Below, piece after piece: positions 1 to 6,765 of a DNA stretch of 27,537 nucleotides. A program made the translations under genes and the position numbers. The number at the start of each line of letters is the position of its first letter. The stretch's first letter is position 1. This stretch comes from a virus. Under the pieces are notes generated by a model. That model was not told where the DNA came from, searched no databases, and worked only from the letters and a program-made list of their open reading frames with translations. The DNA lies in IMG/VR virus record IMGVR_UViG_3300031920_000109, positions 1 through 27,537 of that record; one strand, given 5' to 3'.

Positions 1-726
1 CCATTCCAGTTCGCCGTTCTGGTCCATTTGCCAGTCGATCACGTATTCGCTGGGAATGAAAATGGCGTATGGATCCAGCAGCCCAGCACGTTCCTGGGCC
101 AGCAGGCTGTCAGGTGCGTCTTCCACGTACTCTTCAGGCGTCTGGGGAAGGTCCACCAGGATCCACCCGCGCCGTGTGATCAGCGCTTCCCGGATCGTTT
201 CCATCAGCAGGGCCTGGCAGCTTTGCCGCTTCCCGCCTTTGGGTGAAACGTCCGTCAGGAAGTCCCGCCACCACTTTGGCAGCCGATCGCCATCGTCTTC
301 CCCTTCCTTCGCTTCAGGCTGGATCGATATTGGATCCGCGCCCAGGCCAGCCACCAGCTGATCGATGATCGATCCGGCATAGGGGAAGTAGTGGGCCCGC
401 TTCACACGTTCCTTGTAAACTTCAGCGTCTTCATGCCTGTGCATTGGGAAAACGCGTTCCATCAGTTCGGAGTTTCGCAGCAGCTTGGGGCCGCCAGCAT
501 ATAGCGCCCGACATTCCGCCCACAGTTCAGCGTCATATTCAGGGTGGCGTTCCTGGAACACCTTCCACGGTAGCGAACCCGCTGGGGCTGGCTGGTCAGT
601 GCCGCCATCGCCCTGGGATAGCTTCGCCGCTTGCTTCGCCTGGTAGCTTTCCAGGCCAGCACGCTGTGGCCCTAGTTCGTGATCGATCGCCGTTTTCAGG
701 CTTCCCTTTGGAATGCTGGTGGCCAT
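1..726 (-). CDS. Portal protein, DUF4055-like (3' end beyond window)
   Basis: The frame is open from an ATG at 726 to the left edge, giving 242 codons with no stop, so the C-terminal part is missing. The N-terminal ~60 residues are hydrophilic. From about residue 85 there is a pattern I associate with DUF4055 portal-like proteins: an EVYKERVKRAHYFPYAGSII segment, then QLVAGL, then a Trp-rich WWRDFL stretch, then EALITRRGWILVDLP, and finally LLDPYAIFIPSEYVIDW near the edge. Portals form the dodecameric ring at the capsid vertex through which the terminase pumps DNA. The ATG directly follows the TAA of the upstream 81-aa gene, and the large terminase lies just before that, which is the usual terminase-portal order. 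Family assignment is from memory of the pattern, supported by position. Confidence 0.75.
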   Translation of the reverse strand, partial: MATSIPKGSLKTAIDHELGPQRAGLESYQAKQAAKLSQGDGGTDQPAPAGSLPWKVFQERHPEYDAELWAECRALYAGGPKLLRNSELMERVFPMHRHEDAEVYKERVKRAHYFPYAGSIIDQLVAGLGADPISIQPEAKEGEDDGDRLPKWWRDFLTDVSPKGGKRQSCQALLMETIREALITRRGWILVDLPQTPEEYVEDAPDSLLAQERAGLLDPYAIFIPSEYVIDWQMDQNGELEW

Positions 727-972
727 TTATTTCTTCGCCTTCCGCCCGCCTGGGGCCCGCTTGCGCTTGGGTTTTGGCGCCGGTTCTGGCGTGCCCAGAT
801 CTTCCATGGCCACTTCGTGAACCACAGGGATTTCAGCGATCGCCACGGCGGGAACAGCAGCTGGCGTGGGTAGCAAAACCCTGGGGGGTGCCACTGGCCG
901 CCGTGGTGATCTAACCTGAACCTTTGGGGCTGGGCTTCCGAGATCTAAGGATTCACGCTGCCTTCGTGCCAT
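727..972 (-). CDS. Small basic Pro-rich protein between terminase and portal
   Basis: This 81-aa frame fills the space between the large terminase and the portal gene; its TAA abuts the portal ATG. It is low-complexity: an Arg-rich start, a Pro/Ala/Val-rich middle, and a strongly basic tail ending in GGRKAKK. I recognise no domain. A Shine-Dalgarno site is not obvious before the ATG, so the true start is uncertain. Its basic tail would suit nucleic-acid or protein binding during packaging, but that is inference. It could also be partly a chance open frame in GC-rich DNA, although its tight junction with the portal argues for a real gene. Confidence 0.5.
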   Translation of the reverse strand: MARRQRESLDLGSPAPKVQVRSPRRPVAPPRVLLPTPAAVPAVAIAEIPVVHEVAMEDLGTPEPAPKPKRKRAPGGRKAKK

Positions 973-1052
973 GGGCCGACACTACCACGCGCCAGCCGCC
1001 TGGGGGAATCGCTGTTCATGGCGGAAACTCACGCCGCCATACTGCCCTGAAA

Positions 1053-2498
1053 CTATCCGAATGGCAAATGGTTAGACTTACGCGGGCCACGTTTCCTGGC
1101 TGGCTTCGCCTGAAACAGCGTATTCCATGCGTGCGCCAGAACATCGATCTGATCGTCCACGCTGGCCGCTGGGGTGAAGTCTGTGGCTTCCGCGATCAGT
1201 GGCTTCGCCCAGGCCCGATCGATCGGGATATGGTATCGCCCCTCCGTCCACGCGCTGGCGCCGTTCTGGGCCCGTGTCCACTTGTCCCCGATCGGTGTGA
1301 TTTCCAGAACCTTCAGCGTGGGATCTTCAGCCCGCAGCAGCTGGGGAACCGCCTTGAACCCGCCCACAGCTTCGACGCCCACAGCCACGCCCCACCACTG
1401 TGACTGGAAGTGTCTCAGCATCTTCACCACGAAAGGGGTCTCCTTCTGGCCCAGCCACCAGTCCAGCACCCACGCTTCCATTTCTTCACCGTAGCCCTTC
1501 GCCGCCACCACTCCGATCGCCGTGTGGTCAGCGCTGGTGCTTTCGGTAGTGGCCGGATCGCACACGATCAGCACCCTGTGGCCATCCAGCTTCCATTCGT
1601 CCATTTTGAACCTGGCCGGATAGTCACTGAAGATCTGCTGGCCCTTGCTGGTGGGTGCCTGCTGGTAAAGCGAACCAAAACCATAGGGGCCCATGATCGA
1701 TCGGATCCCGTGTAGTTTCTTGGCTGGGAACCGTTCAGGCCACAGCGCTTCACCTTCCGCCCGTCCCAGTGGATCGTCATTTTCCGCCAGCGCCGGAAGC
1801 CTGATCCGTTCGAACTCGATCGGATCGCCCGTTTCCGGATCTTCGAAACCCTTCAGGACTCGCCCCGCCAGATCGTCCTTATGCCAGCGCGTTTGGATAA
1901 TGAACACGGAACATTCATCCTCCAGGCGCGTCCAGAAGGTATCCCTGAACCAGTCCCAGATCTTATCGCGGATCTTCCTGGATTCCGCTTCAGCGCGATC
2001 CTTGTGGGGATCATCGATCACCGCCACGCCGTTCAGGCCCTTGCCTGTGATGCCACCGCCGATCGAAGTTGCCAGGAACGATCCGCCTTCCTTCGTGGAC
2101 CACTTGGCCACGCCCTGGCTGGATTCGTCCAGGTTCACGCCAGCTTCCCTGGCCATGCGCCTGGCGATCCTGGACTTGTCAAAGGATAGCCCTTCAGAAT
2201 ACGCGATGAAGGCATTGTGAAGGCATGGATCCAGCATCATGCGCCAGGTGAACCCGTGAAGCGCCGTGGTGGTTTTCGCGTGCCTGGGTGGCAGTTCGAT
2301 CACCGCGTAAACTGGGCCGTCCCTGGTGCGTTCCCACGCATCGATCAGGGGCGCCAGGTGCATGGGTGGCGGAAGCCTGGGGCTGATCCGCCGAATGAAC
2401 GGATCCAGGCGTTCCACTTCCGTTTCATATTGCAGCAGTTCAGCCAGCTGCGCTTCTAGATCTGGCGTCCACTCTTCATCCAGCTGGCCGCTTTCCAT
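1053..2498 (-). CDS. Terminase large subunit (packaging ATPase/nuclease)
   Basis: This is the DNA-packaging motor. With the ATG at 2498 the protein has 481 aa, a usual size. An ATPase domain shows a deviant Walker A PPRHAKTTT near residues 71-78, a Walker B GVAVIDDP near 157-164 and a coupling motif QTRWH near 202-206. A C-terminal RNase H-like nuclease domain shows VCDPATT (Asp about 314), VEAVGG (Glu about 376) and VDDQIDVLAHA (Asp about 448-452). The frame stays open upstream to 2552, but those 18 residues overlap the end of a typical-looking 61-aa gene, so 2498 is preferred; the SD is weak. The Lys-preceding Gly of many phage terminases (RHGK) is Ala here. Portal follows downstream, and the likely small subunit is about 2.1 kb upstream. 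Confidence 0.93.
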   Translation of the reverse strand: MESGQLDEEWTPDLEAQLAELLQYETEVERLDPFIRRISPRLPPPMHLAPLIDAWERTRDGPVYAVIELPPRHAKTTTALHGFTWRMMLDPCLHNAFIAYSEGLSFDKSRIARRMAREAGVNLDESSQGVAKWSTKEGGSFLATSIGGGITGKGLNGVAVIDDPHKDRAEAESRKIRDKIWDWFRDTFWTRLEDECSVFIIQTRWHKDDLAGRVLKGFEDPETGDPIEFERIRLPALAENDDPLGRAEGEALWPERFPAKKLHGIRSIMGPYGFGSLYQQAPTSKGQQIFSDYPARFKMDEWKLDGHRVLIVCDPATTESTSADHTAIGVVAAKGYGEEMEAWVLDWWLGQKETPFVVKMLRHFQSQWWGVAVGVEAVGGFKAVPQLLRAEDPTLKVLEITPIGDKWTRAQNGASAWTEGRYHIPIDRAWAKPLIAEATDFTPAASVDDQIDVLAHAWNTLFQAKPARKRGPRKSNHLPFG

Positions 2499-2661
2499 CA
2501 GTATCCAGCACGCCCTGGGCTTCGCAGCATGGGCGCAGCAGGCCATTCGCATGGGCCACCGCGCCGCGTGCCTTGAATGGCCTGGTGCCGCCGTTCACGT
2601 GCGCCAGGAATGGCCACAGAACCGCCTGATTCAGTTCGTCCTGTGCTTCCTGGGGTGTCAT
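2476..2661 (-). CDS. Hypothetical 61-aa protein upstream of terminase
   Basis: This small protein starts MTPQEAQDELNQAVLWPF and has a plausible helical N-terminus and a CC pair near residue 45. Codon use (GAA for Glu, CTG for Leu, C/G at third positions) matches the surrounding genes, which supports it over the competing frame at 2498-2680, an Arg/Gly/Pro-rich shadow. It overlaps the chosen terminase start by 23 nt, suggesting coupled translation. No known domain was recognised. Confidence 0.6.
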   Translation of the reverse strand: MTPQEAQDELNQAVLWPFLAHVNGGTRPFKARGAVAHANGLLRPCCEAQGVLDTDGKRPAG

Positions 2662-2681
2662 CGCGGGCCGCTTTTAACATT

Positions 2682-2930
2682 TCAGTTGTTCCCCGTCGAT
2701 CCCTGGTTTATCCGATCACGCGTTTCATCGCAGCACAGCACCAGGCTGGCTTTGTGGGTTTGCACTCCATCAGCTTCCATTCGCACCAGCGTCATATCAT
2801 TCCGTTCACCACAGAATTCGCACAGCACGCGCATCACCTGGCGTCCGGTTTCCTTGGCTTCCACCACTCGGATCATTTCGCCCATGGCCCAGCCTACCAC
2901 TTCAGCCCTGTATTTCAGGAAACGCGTCAC
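2682..2930 (-). CDS. Small Cys-containing protein
   Basis: An 82-aa frame from a GTG at 2930. A mid-protein CEFCGERN knuckle plus a later LCC could form a zinc site. It overlaps the end of the upstream 174-aa Cys-rich gene by 29 nt if the GTG is used. A GTG at 2900 just past that gene's stop, or the ATG at 2885, are alternative starts. Function is unknown; it belongs to a run of small Cys-rich proteins between 2682 and 4246. Confidence 0.6.
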   Translation of the reverse strand: MTRFLKYRAEVVGWAMGEMIRVVEAKETGRQVMRVLCEFCGERNDMTLVRMEADGVQTHKASLVLCCDETRDRINQGSTGNN

Positions 2931-3426
2931 AGTGGAAGCACCCCCGATTGACCATCTGATCGCCCATGGGCGTATCCACCACAGCGTGGTGGCGCTTGGG
3001 CCCCTGGCAGTAGATCAGTGGCTTACCTTTGGCGATACAGTCCGCCAGGTGATCCGCCATTTTCTGTTCCAGCGTGCGTTCGTGTGGGTATTTGAAATCC
3101 CGCCTGGCGTTCAGCGCGTGCCCAGGTTCTGGGGTGATCGCCACGTCCGCCATCTTACACCGTGGGTGCTGTGGTCCAGGTGGCCCCGTCAGGCACGCTG
3201 GGCAGTAGTTCCCGGCCACGCCATTGCATGGCTTCAGTGGTCCGCCACAGTTCACGCACGCCGTGGGCTTTACCCACCCCGCCTTCAGCGCCCTGGCCTT
3301 CCACGCCCTGGCAATGTCCCGCGCTTCCATCAGGTTCGCGTGGCCATGGCATTCGCCCACAGGATCGCCGCTTTCGTGGCCCTTGGGGGCGTACCTGTGG
3401 CAGCAGGCGCACCGTGTGGGGTTCAC
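2902..3426 (-). CDS. Cys/His-rich zinc-binding-like protein (174 aa)
   Basis: The protein begins MNPTRCACCHRYAPKGHE and has several metal-binding-like knuckles: CACC near residues 6-9, CVNCGGPLKPC around 57-67, CPAC about 75-78, and CFHC near the C-terminus. This pattern suggests several zinc ribbons. I recognise no named family. The start overlaps the TGA of the next upstream gene by 4 nt (3423-3426), so the pair is probably translationally coupled. Role unknown; nucleic-acid or protein binding is only an inference. Confidence 0.7.
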   Translation of the reverse strand: MNPTRCACCHRYAPKGHESGDPVGECHGHANLMEARDIARAWKARALKAGWVKPTACVNCGGPLKPCNGVAGNYCPACLTGPPGPQHPRCKMADVAITPEPGHALNARRDFKYPHERTLEQKMADHLADCIAKGKPLIYCQGPKRHHAVVDTPMGDQMVNRGCFHCDAFPEIQG

Positions 3427-3770
3427 AGCGTCCCCCGTTCCGCCCTGCGCTTCAGGATCTGCTGGTATTTGTCCGCGTTCGCCGCGTCCCCTTCATCCAG
3501 CGAGTCCTGGACGCATTGCCCGTATAGTTCGCCCATGTAGCTGGGAACCGAACGCATGGAATGATCCACTGTGAATTCCGCCGCGTCATCGTCGCACGCC
3601 AGGCATGATTTCTCGCTGTCAGCTTCGCCGTCCTGTACCGTGAACAGCTTCGTATATGACTCGCCCACCCTGATCGGGCCGTGGCAGCAGTCGCACACGT
3701 GGGCCTTCCTGGCCTTCCCGATCTTGGTTTCCTTCCACACGTCGCACGGTTCCAGATCTATTTCGCACAC
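3423..3770 (-). CDS. Zinc-ribbon-like 115-aa phage protein
   Basis: Starts at a GTG that shares one base with the TAG of the upstream gene (TAGTG). The N-terminal part, CEIDLEPCDVW, is followed by HVCDCCHGPIRVGESY near residues 24-39, which looks like the first half of a treble-clef or zinc-ribbon. A CLACDDDA motif about 20 residues later supplies the second Cys pair. The C-terminal half is acidic and then basic. Similar short Cys-rich proteins occur in accessory regions of many phages, but I know no function for them. Confidence 0.75.
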   Translation of the reverse strand: MCEIDLEPCDVWKETKIGKARKAHVCDCCHGPIRVGESYTKLFTVQDGEADSEKSCLACDDDAAEFTVDHSMRSVPSYMGELYGQCVQDSLDEGDAANADKYQQILKRRAERGTL

Positions 3771-4246
3771 TAGGCGTCAACCACAGCAGCCTGGGCCGCG
3801 ATGGCCGCCGCTTCAGCAGCATCACAGTCGTATCCACAGAAACAGCAGATCAGCGCGTCCCCCTGGGCGTCATCTTCCCCGCAGTGTTCGCAGTGTTCGC
3901 CGTTCGCGCTGGCGTGGCATTGCTCCGCTTCCAGCACCACTTCGCCCGCACCTTCACAAGTGCCACACTCTGAAGATAGATCGAGACACCCGCCGCACCA
4001 GTCACAGCGCCAGGAACACGTCACAGGGCCTTCATCCCCGCATTCGCCATTGCAGTCTGGGCATTCGACGCGGGAAGGGATCGGGGGATAGCTGTCCAGC
4101 TTCGCTTCACTGCATTCGCCCAGAACCATTCCCTGGCTGCGCCCGCGATGGCTTCCAGCGTGGCCCACCACCAGCCTACAGGGTTCGGCTGGGCCGTTCT
4201 CTGGATCGTTGCCAGGGTAGTGCATCCGGTTACACGGATCCCCCAT
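3770..4246 (-). CDS. Cys-rich protein with DnaJ-like zinc-finger repeats (158 aa)
   Basis: Starts MGDPCNRMHYPGND at 4246, where its ATG overlaps the TGA of a 34-aa frame (TGATG). The frame is open upstream to 4369, but those 41 residues are Gly/Pro/Arg-rich and overlap a credible small gene, so the shorter form is chosen. It carries many CxxC units: CPDC, CDWCGGC, CGTC, CEHC and CCFCGYDC. The spacing recalls the DnaJ zinc finger, although the CxxCxGxG consensus is not strict. The C-terminus is an Ala-rich helix. It may bind zinc as a small scaffold; function unknown. Confidence 0.7.
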   Translation of the reverse strand: MGDPCNRMHYPGNDPENGPAEPCRLVVGHAGSHRGRSQGMVLGECSEAKLDSYPPIPSRVECPDCNGECGDEGPVTCSWRCDWCGGCLDLSSECGTCEGAGEVVLEAEQCHASANGEHCEHCGEDDAQGDALICCFCGYDCDAAEAAAIAAQAAVVDA

Positions 4247-4350
4247 CAGTTCGCCCACCACCACAGGATCGCCACGGCCGCCGCTGGGATCGTGTACCTG
4301 TGCCGGGAAACCATGTTCCACGCCAGTTCCTTCATCGCCCGCCATGCCAT
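4246..4350 (-). CDS. Possible 34-aa single-span membrane peptide
   Basis: A short frame, MAWRAMKELAWNMVSRHR followed by a hydrophobic YTIPAAAVAILWWWAN end. It is joined on both sides by TGATG overlaps: its ATG overlaps the stop of the 26-aa frame and its stop overlaps the start of the 158-aa Cys-rich gene. A basic head with a hydrophobic tail fits a tiny inner-membrane protein. The overlaps are the main support; it is too short for certainty. Confidence 0.45.
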   Translation of the reverse strand: MAWRAMKELAWNMVSRHRYTIPAAAVAILWWWAN

Positions 4351-4430
4351 CACGCGCCCATCCTCCCATCGATCTCCAGTTCGGCGCCAGCCTTGGGCGT
4401 GAACCCGTAAAAGACTACCTGGCCCGCCAT
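4350..4430 (-). CDS. Possible 26-aa peptide
   Basis: The frame MAGQVVFYGFTPKAGAELEI begins 2 nt after the TAG of the 62-aa gene and ends in a TGATG overlap with the 34-aa frame. It fills the only gap in the run 4621-3423. No domain is recognisable. It may be a real mini-protein or merely keep ribosomes moving between genes. Confidence 0.4.
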   Translation of the reverse strand: MAGQVVFYGFTPKAGAELEIDGRMGA

Positions 4431-4432
4431 CG

Positions 4433-4621
4433 CTAGCACGTCACCCGGTACGTGGGATCAATGCGATCGCCTTCCAGGCTGTCCCAGATATACACGTCCC
4501 GCCAGTCCTGATCCAGTTCGCGTTCCATGGTGGCCTTCGCCGCCTTCAGCGTGGGTTCACTGCATAGGGTGGCCATCCCGCCCTGGTAGTCTTCCGCCTT
4601 TATTTCAAATCGGTGTTTCAT
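4433..4621 (-). CDS. Hypothetical 62-aa protein
   Basis: The protein starts MKHRFEIKAEDYQGGMATLC and is mixed alpha/beta, with an amphipathic EPTLKAAKATMERELDQDW helix. It looks like a small globular phage protein with no recognised domain. It has its own leader rather than a coupled start: GTTGGAAACGT precedes the ATG and lies inside a GTTTCC...GAAACC dyad that recurs elsewhere in the window. It begins the block of small genes leading to the large terminase. Confidence 0.65.
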   Translation of the reverse strand: MKHRFEIKAEDYQGGMATLCSEPTLKAAKATMERELDQDWRDVYIWDSLEGDRIDPTYRVTC

Positions 4622-4623
4622 AC

Positions 4624-4645
4624 GTTTCCAACTGTACCAGAAACC
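4624..4645. promoter_or_regulatory. Candidate operator, GTTTCC/GAAACC dyad (site A)
   Basis: GTTTCC-N10-GAAACC occupies the short space between the small-terminase stop and the ATG of the 62-aa gene. The core TCCAACTGTAC is identical to one at 13142-13152. Related dyads are at 12601-12625, 13154-13182 and 16320-16344. The role is inferred from position and repetition. Confidence 0.4.
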
Positions 4646-5148
4646 TAGTGCTCTGTCTTCCCACTTGTCCCACCTGTAGGCGTCAGGGCCTTCCCTGCGC
4701 TTGCTCTGATTTCCAGAAGGCGTTCGATTTCGTCCCGCCGTTCCTTGGGTGACAGCGCCCGCACGTCCAGGCCGCCGTTGATCTTCACTTCCAGGGGCGC
4801 TTCCAGCCCGTCCAGCCTGGCGAGTAGGCGCAGCGTGGCCGCACCAGCCCCCGCGTTTTCAGTGGCGAAGGCCATGGCGAAGTTCGCTTTGACCATGGCC
4901 CTGAACTCTTCACGCCGCGCTGGGCGCAGTTCGCTTTCTTCCTTCGCCCACCGTTCCCGGATCATTCTGAAGTAGCGGGCCACCGTTCGGATCGTCACGT
5001 CATGGGCCACCGCCAGGCGTTCGCCCAGGGCCGTGGGGTGTTCGCCGCATATCATCCCCAGTTCAGCCTGAACCAGAAGCTGGGTGTTCAGTTTGGACAG
5101 CTGCCCAGCCTTGGGGGCCGCCTTGCTTTTCGCTTTTCGCTTTGTCAT
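4645..5148 (-). CDS. Putative terminase small subunit (HTH DNA-binding)
   Basis: A 167-aa protein with a Lys-rich N-terminus, followed at residues ~27-70 by a helix-turn-helix-like segment, LGERLAVAHDVTIRTVARYF. A long charged helical region comes next, and then a C-terminal segment that includes LSPKERRDEIERLLEIR. This is the usual layout of small terminases: an N-terminal HTH, a central oligomerisation domain and a C-terminal tail that contacts the large subunit. Small terminases recognise the packaging site. A good SD (AAGGATCACTG before ATG) supports the start. Phased GTCACAG repeats lie 23-72 bp upstream. It is about 2.1 kb upstream of the large subunit, farther than usual, so another DNA-binding role remains possible. 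Confidence 0.55.
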   Translation of the reverse strand: MTKRKAKSKAAPKAGQLSKLNTQLLVQAELGMICGEHPTALGERLAVAHDVTIRTVARYFRMIRERWAKEESELRPARREEFRAMVKANFAMAFATENAGAGAATLRLLARLDGLEAPLEVKINGGLDVRALSPKERRDEIERLLEIRASAGKALTPTGGTSGKTEH

Positions 5149-5170
5149 CAGTGATCCTTGATCCTAGTTC

Positions 5171-5220
5171 GTCACAGAACGTCACAGTTTGTCACAGCGT
5201 CCCACGAACGTCACGAACCG
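5171..5220. repeat. GTCACAG direct repeats phased at 10 bp
   Basis: GTCACAG occurs exactly at 5171, 5181 and 5191, with a related GTCACGAAC at 5210. One helical turn separates the copies, so they lie on one DNA face. They sit across the end of the 58-aa gene, just upstream of the small-terminase-like gene. Possible binding site for that protein (packaging site) or for a regulator; inference only. Confidence 0.45.
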
Positions 5221-5368
5221 TTCCCTGGCGTTCCCACCGCTTCCGGTTCAGTCTAGCCCAGCACCGCCACCCCACCCTGAACCACAGGGGAAGTTTCCGA
5301 TACATGGCCAGCAGTTCCCGTTCCAGCCGCGCCCGTGCTTCACCCACGGTTTCCCCTGGTTCCGTCAC
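5192..5368 (-). CDS. Small basic protein (58 aa)
   Basis: A GTG start at 5368 overlaps the upstream TGA in the GTGA arrangement, matching neighbouring junctions; the frame is open to an ATG at 5422, which would require a 58-nt overlap. The protein has an acidic start, an amphipathic helix ARARLERELLAMYRKL and a Trp/Arg-rich C-terminus. No family recognised. Its TGA lies inside the phased CTGTGAC repeats. Confidence 0.6.
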   Translation of the reverse strand: MTEPGETVGEARARLERELLAMYRKLPLWFRVGWRCWARLNRKRWERQGTVRDVRGTL

Positions 5369-5613
5369 CACCCCACCGCTTCCAGGTTTGCATGGATCCG
5401 ATTCCCGCAGGGACACTTCCACCTGAACACTGGGCCACAGAACGCCGCCGCCGTCAGTTCATCGTCCCGCATTGTGAAATCCATAACTGGGGCCAGCATC
5501 ACCAGATCCTGAACCCGGTATTTCTTGCACTCTGGACAGAACGCCGCGCTTCGTTGTTCAGGTGGGTTCGCTGGCCGCTCCACCATGGCTGGGCCGCGAT
5601 ACACGTGGATCAT
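5365..5613 (-). CDS. Zinc-ribbon-like small protein (82 aa)
   Basis: ATGA overlap with the upstream gene fixes the start at 5613. The protein shows FCPECKKYRVQDLV (CxxC near residues 26-29) and, about 40 residues later, WKCPCGNRI (CxC plus G). Together these resemble a four-Cys zinc ribbon bracketing a hydrophobic strand. Many phage proteins of this type are uncharacterised. It belongs to the coupled chain 10772-5192. Confidence 0.7.
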   Translation of the reverse strand: MIHVYRGPAMVERPANPPEQRSAAFCPECKKYRVQDLVMLAPVMDFTMRDDELTAAAFCGPVFRWKCPCGNRIHANLEAVGW

Positions 5614-5825
5614 GGTTCCGCCTTGGCCTTCAGTTCCGCCGCCATTTCCATCACGAACCGATCCGCGTCACACTCCACCGCTTCCGCGCAGCACAGCCGG
5701 ATCATGCGCCTGATATATCCCAGGTGAATCTGGGGATCGCCCAGTGGCACGAATTCCCCGATCGTGTCCCCGTCCCCTTTCCCCAGCCGCACACGGATCA
5801 GCCCGTCTTCCAGTTCGATCTTCAT
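5610..5825 (-). CDS. Hypothetical acidic 71-aa protein
   Basis: Starts MKIELEDGLIRVRLGKGDGD, suggesting two beta strands, followed by helices with a CC pair (RLCCAEAVECDADRF) and an MEMAAELKAK end. It is joined by ATGA overlaps to both neighbours. No known domain. Codon use matches the adjacent genes. Confidence 0.65.
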   Translation of the reverse strand: MKIELEDGLIRVRLGKGDGDTIGEFVPLGDPQIHLGYIRRMIRLCCAEAVECDADRFVMEMAAELKAKAEP

Positions 5826-6160
5826 GCCCTGAACCCACAGGCTGGCGAGTGGCCCAGGCTAGCGATCACCTGGCCACTACGGTAGCAATTAGGGCACGCA
5901 TCCCGCCGCGCCACAGGTGTGCCCAGGCTGAAGTTCCCGGACTCGATCAGATCGCTGATTTCTGGGTGTGACAGGCCGTGATCATCGTCCGCCAGCGTCA
6001 TTTCGAACTTCAGCTGGTTTCCTTCCAGCGTCACCACGTATTCCGTCACCATTGGATTCGCCATGATCACGTCACCGCGCTGTGGCCCCTGGATTTCCTT
6101 CAGAATGATAACCGCCCGCACGGGTTCCGTGAACTTCAGGGCCTGGGTGATCGGCTTCAT
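5822..6160 (-). CDS. Hypothetical 112-aa protein with C-terminal CxxC
   Basis: The first ~90 residues look like a beta-rich globular domain (PVRAVIILKEIQGPQRGDV, then TEYVVTLEGNQLKFEMTLAD). A DACPNCYRSGQ knuckle and a later CGF lie near the C-terminus. Start and stop each share ATGA overlaps with neighbours. No family recognised. It directly follows the metzincin-like gene, but nothing in the sequence shows a functional link. Confidence 0.7.
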   Translation of the reverse strand: MKPITQALKFTEPVRAVIILKEIQGPQRGDVIMANPMVTEYVVTLEGNQLKFEMTLADDDHGLSHPEISDLIESGNFSLGTPVARRDACPNCYRSGQVIASLGHSPACGFRA

Positions 6161-6765
6161 CGGTATCGCTCCACGATGGCCGCCGCATCCTTGTCATTCA
6201 CGCGCACCAGTTCGCCGCACACGTGGGGATTCATCACGCCAGGGGTTCCTGGGTGGTTTTCGTCCGCCAGGCCCAGCACGTGCCCCAGTTCGTGGGCCAC
6301 TATGCAAAGCTGGGTGTGGATATCGCCCGGAAAATTCACGTGGACTTCCCACAGGTCCACCCCATCAGGCCGCGCTGGGCATTGGTACGCTGTGGCGCTG
6401 TGGCCGTCTTCCGCTTCAGGCCGCCATGGATCCCCGCACGGTTCCCCGTTCGCTGATAGAATCCGCACCACCGATTCCCCAGGCTGTGCGCCTTCCAGGG
6501 AACCAGCGTGGAACAAGTCCTGGCCCCGTGCGCCATCCACCGTGGGCATTATGTCATTCCACAGAAGGATCGCGTGATACGTGGGCCGATCGAAATCGTC
6601 CCCATAGTCCACCATGATCGGAACCGTGGGGCGCCTGGTGGCCGCTGGGTTCCACACCAGTTCCGCCGCCTGTGGCCCTGTGCGATACATATAGCCGATC
6701 AGGACCATTCCCGCGATGGCCAGGGCCAGCAGCCCAAGCATTCTGAAGATCTTCGTTTTCGTCAT
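6157..6765 (-). CDS. Membrane-anchored metzincin-like zinc metalloprotease
   Basis: A 202-aa protein. Residues ~6-26 form a hydrophobic signal-anchor (IFRMLGLLALAIAGMVLIGY), and the rest should lie in the periplasm. The catalytic motif is VAHELGHVLGLADENH: His158, Glu159 and His162, then Gly165 and a third-ligand position filled by Asp168. This HExxHxxGxxD form occurs in snapalysin-type metzincins, whereas matrixins normally have His. A Met-turn GVMNP follows at 177-180. The domain before it contains the expected strand/helix elements. The start is fixed by an ATGA overlap. Its target is unknown: it could process host envelope or phage proteins. It is far from the lysis cassette. Confidence 0.8.
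   Translation of the reverse strand: MTKTKIFRMLGLLALAIAGMVLIGYMYRTGPQAAELVWNPAATRRPTVPIMVDYGDDFDRPTYHAILLWNDIMPTVDGARGQDLFHAGSLEGAQPGESVVRILSANGEPCGDPWRPEAEDGHSATAYQCPARPDGVDLWEVHVNFPGDIHTQLCIVAHELGHVLGLADENHPGTPGVMNPHVCGELVRVNDKDAAAIVERYR

Noticed and set aside
2498-2680. 60-aa minus-strand frame ending in TGATG with the terminase start
   Set aside because: Arg/Gly/Pro-rich shadow. The frame 2476-2661 has genome-typical codons and a protein-like sequence.
4247-4369. 41-residue N-terminal extension of the Cys-rich protein
   Set aside because: Gly/Pro/Arg-rich, lies over a credible small gene, and the TGATG overlap at 4246 gives a better start.
2326-4410. Long plus-strand open frames (up to ~400 codons)
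   Set aside because: They lie opposite a chain of coherent minus-strand genes and have His/Pro/Arg/Ser-rich shadow composition. GC-rich DNA with few A/T-ending codons readily gives long antisense frames.
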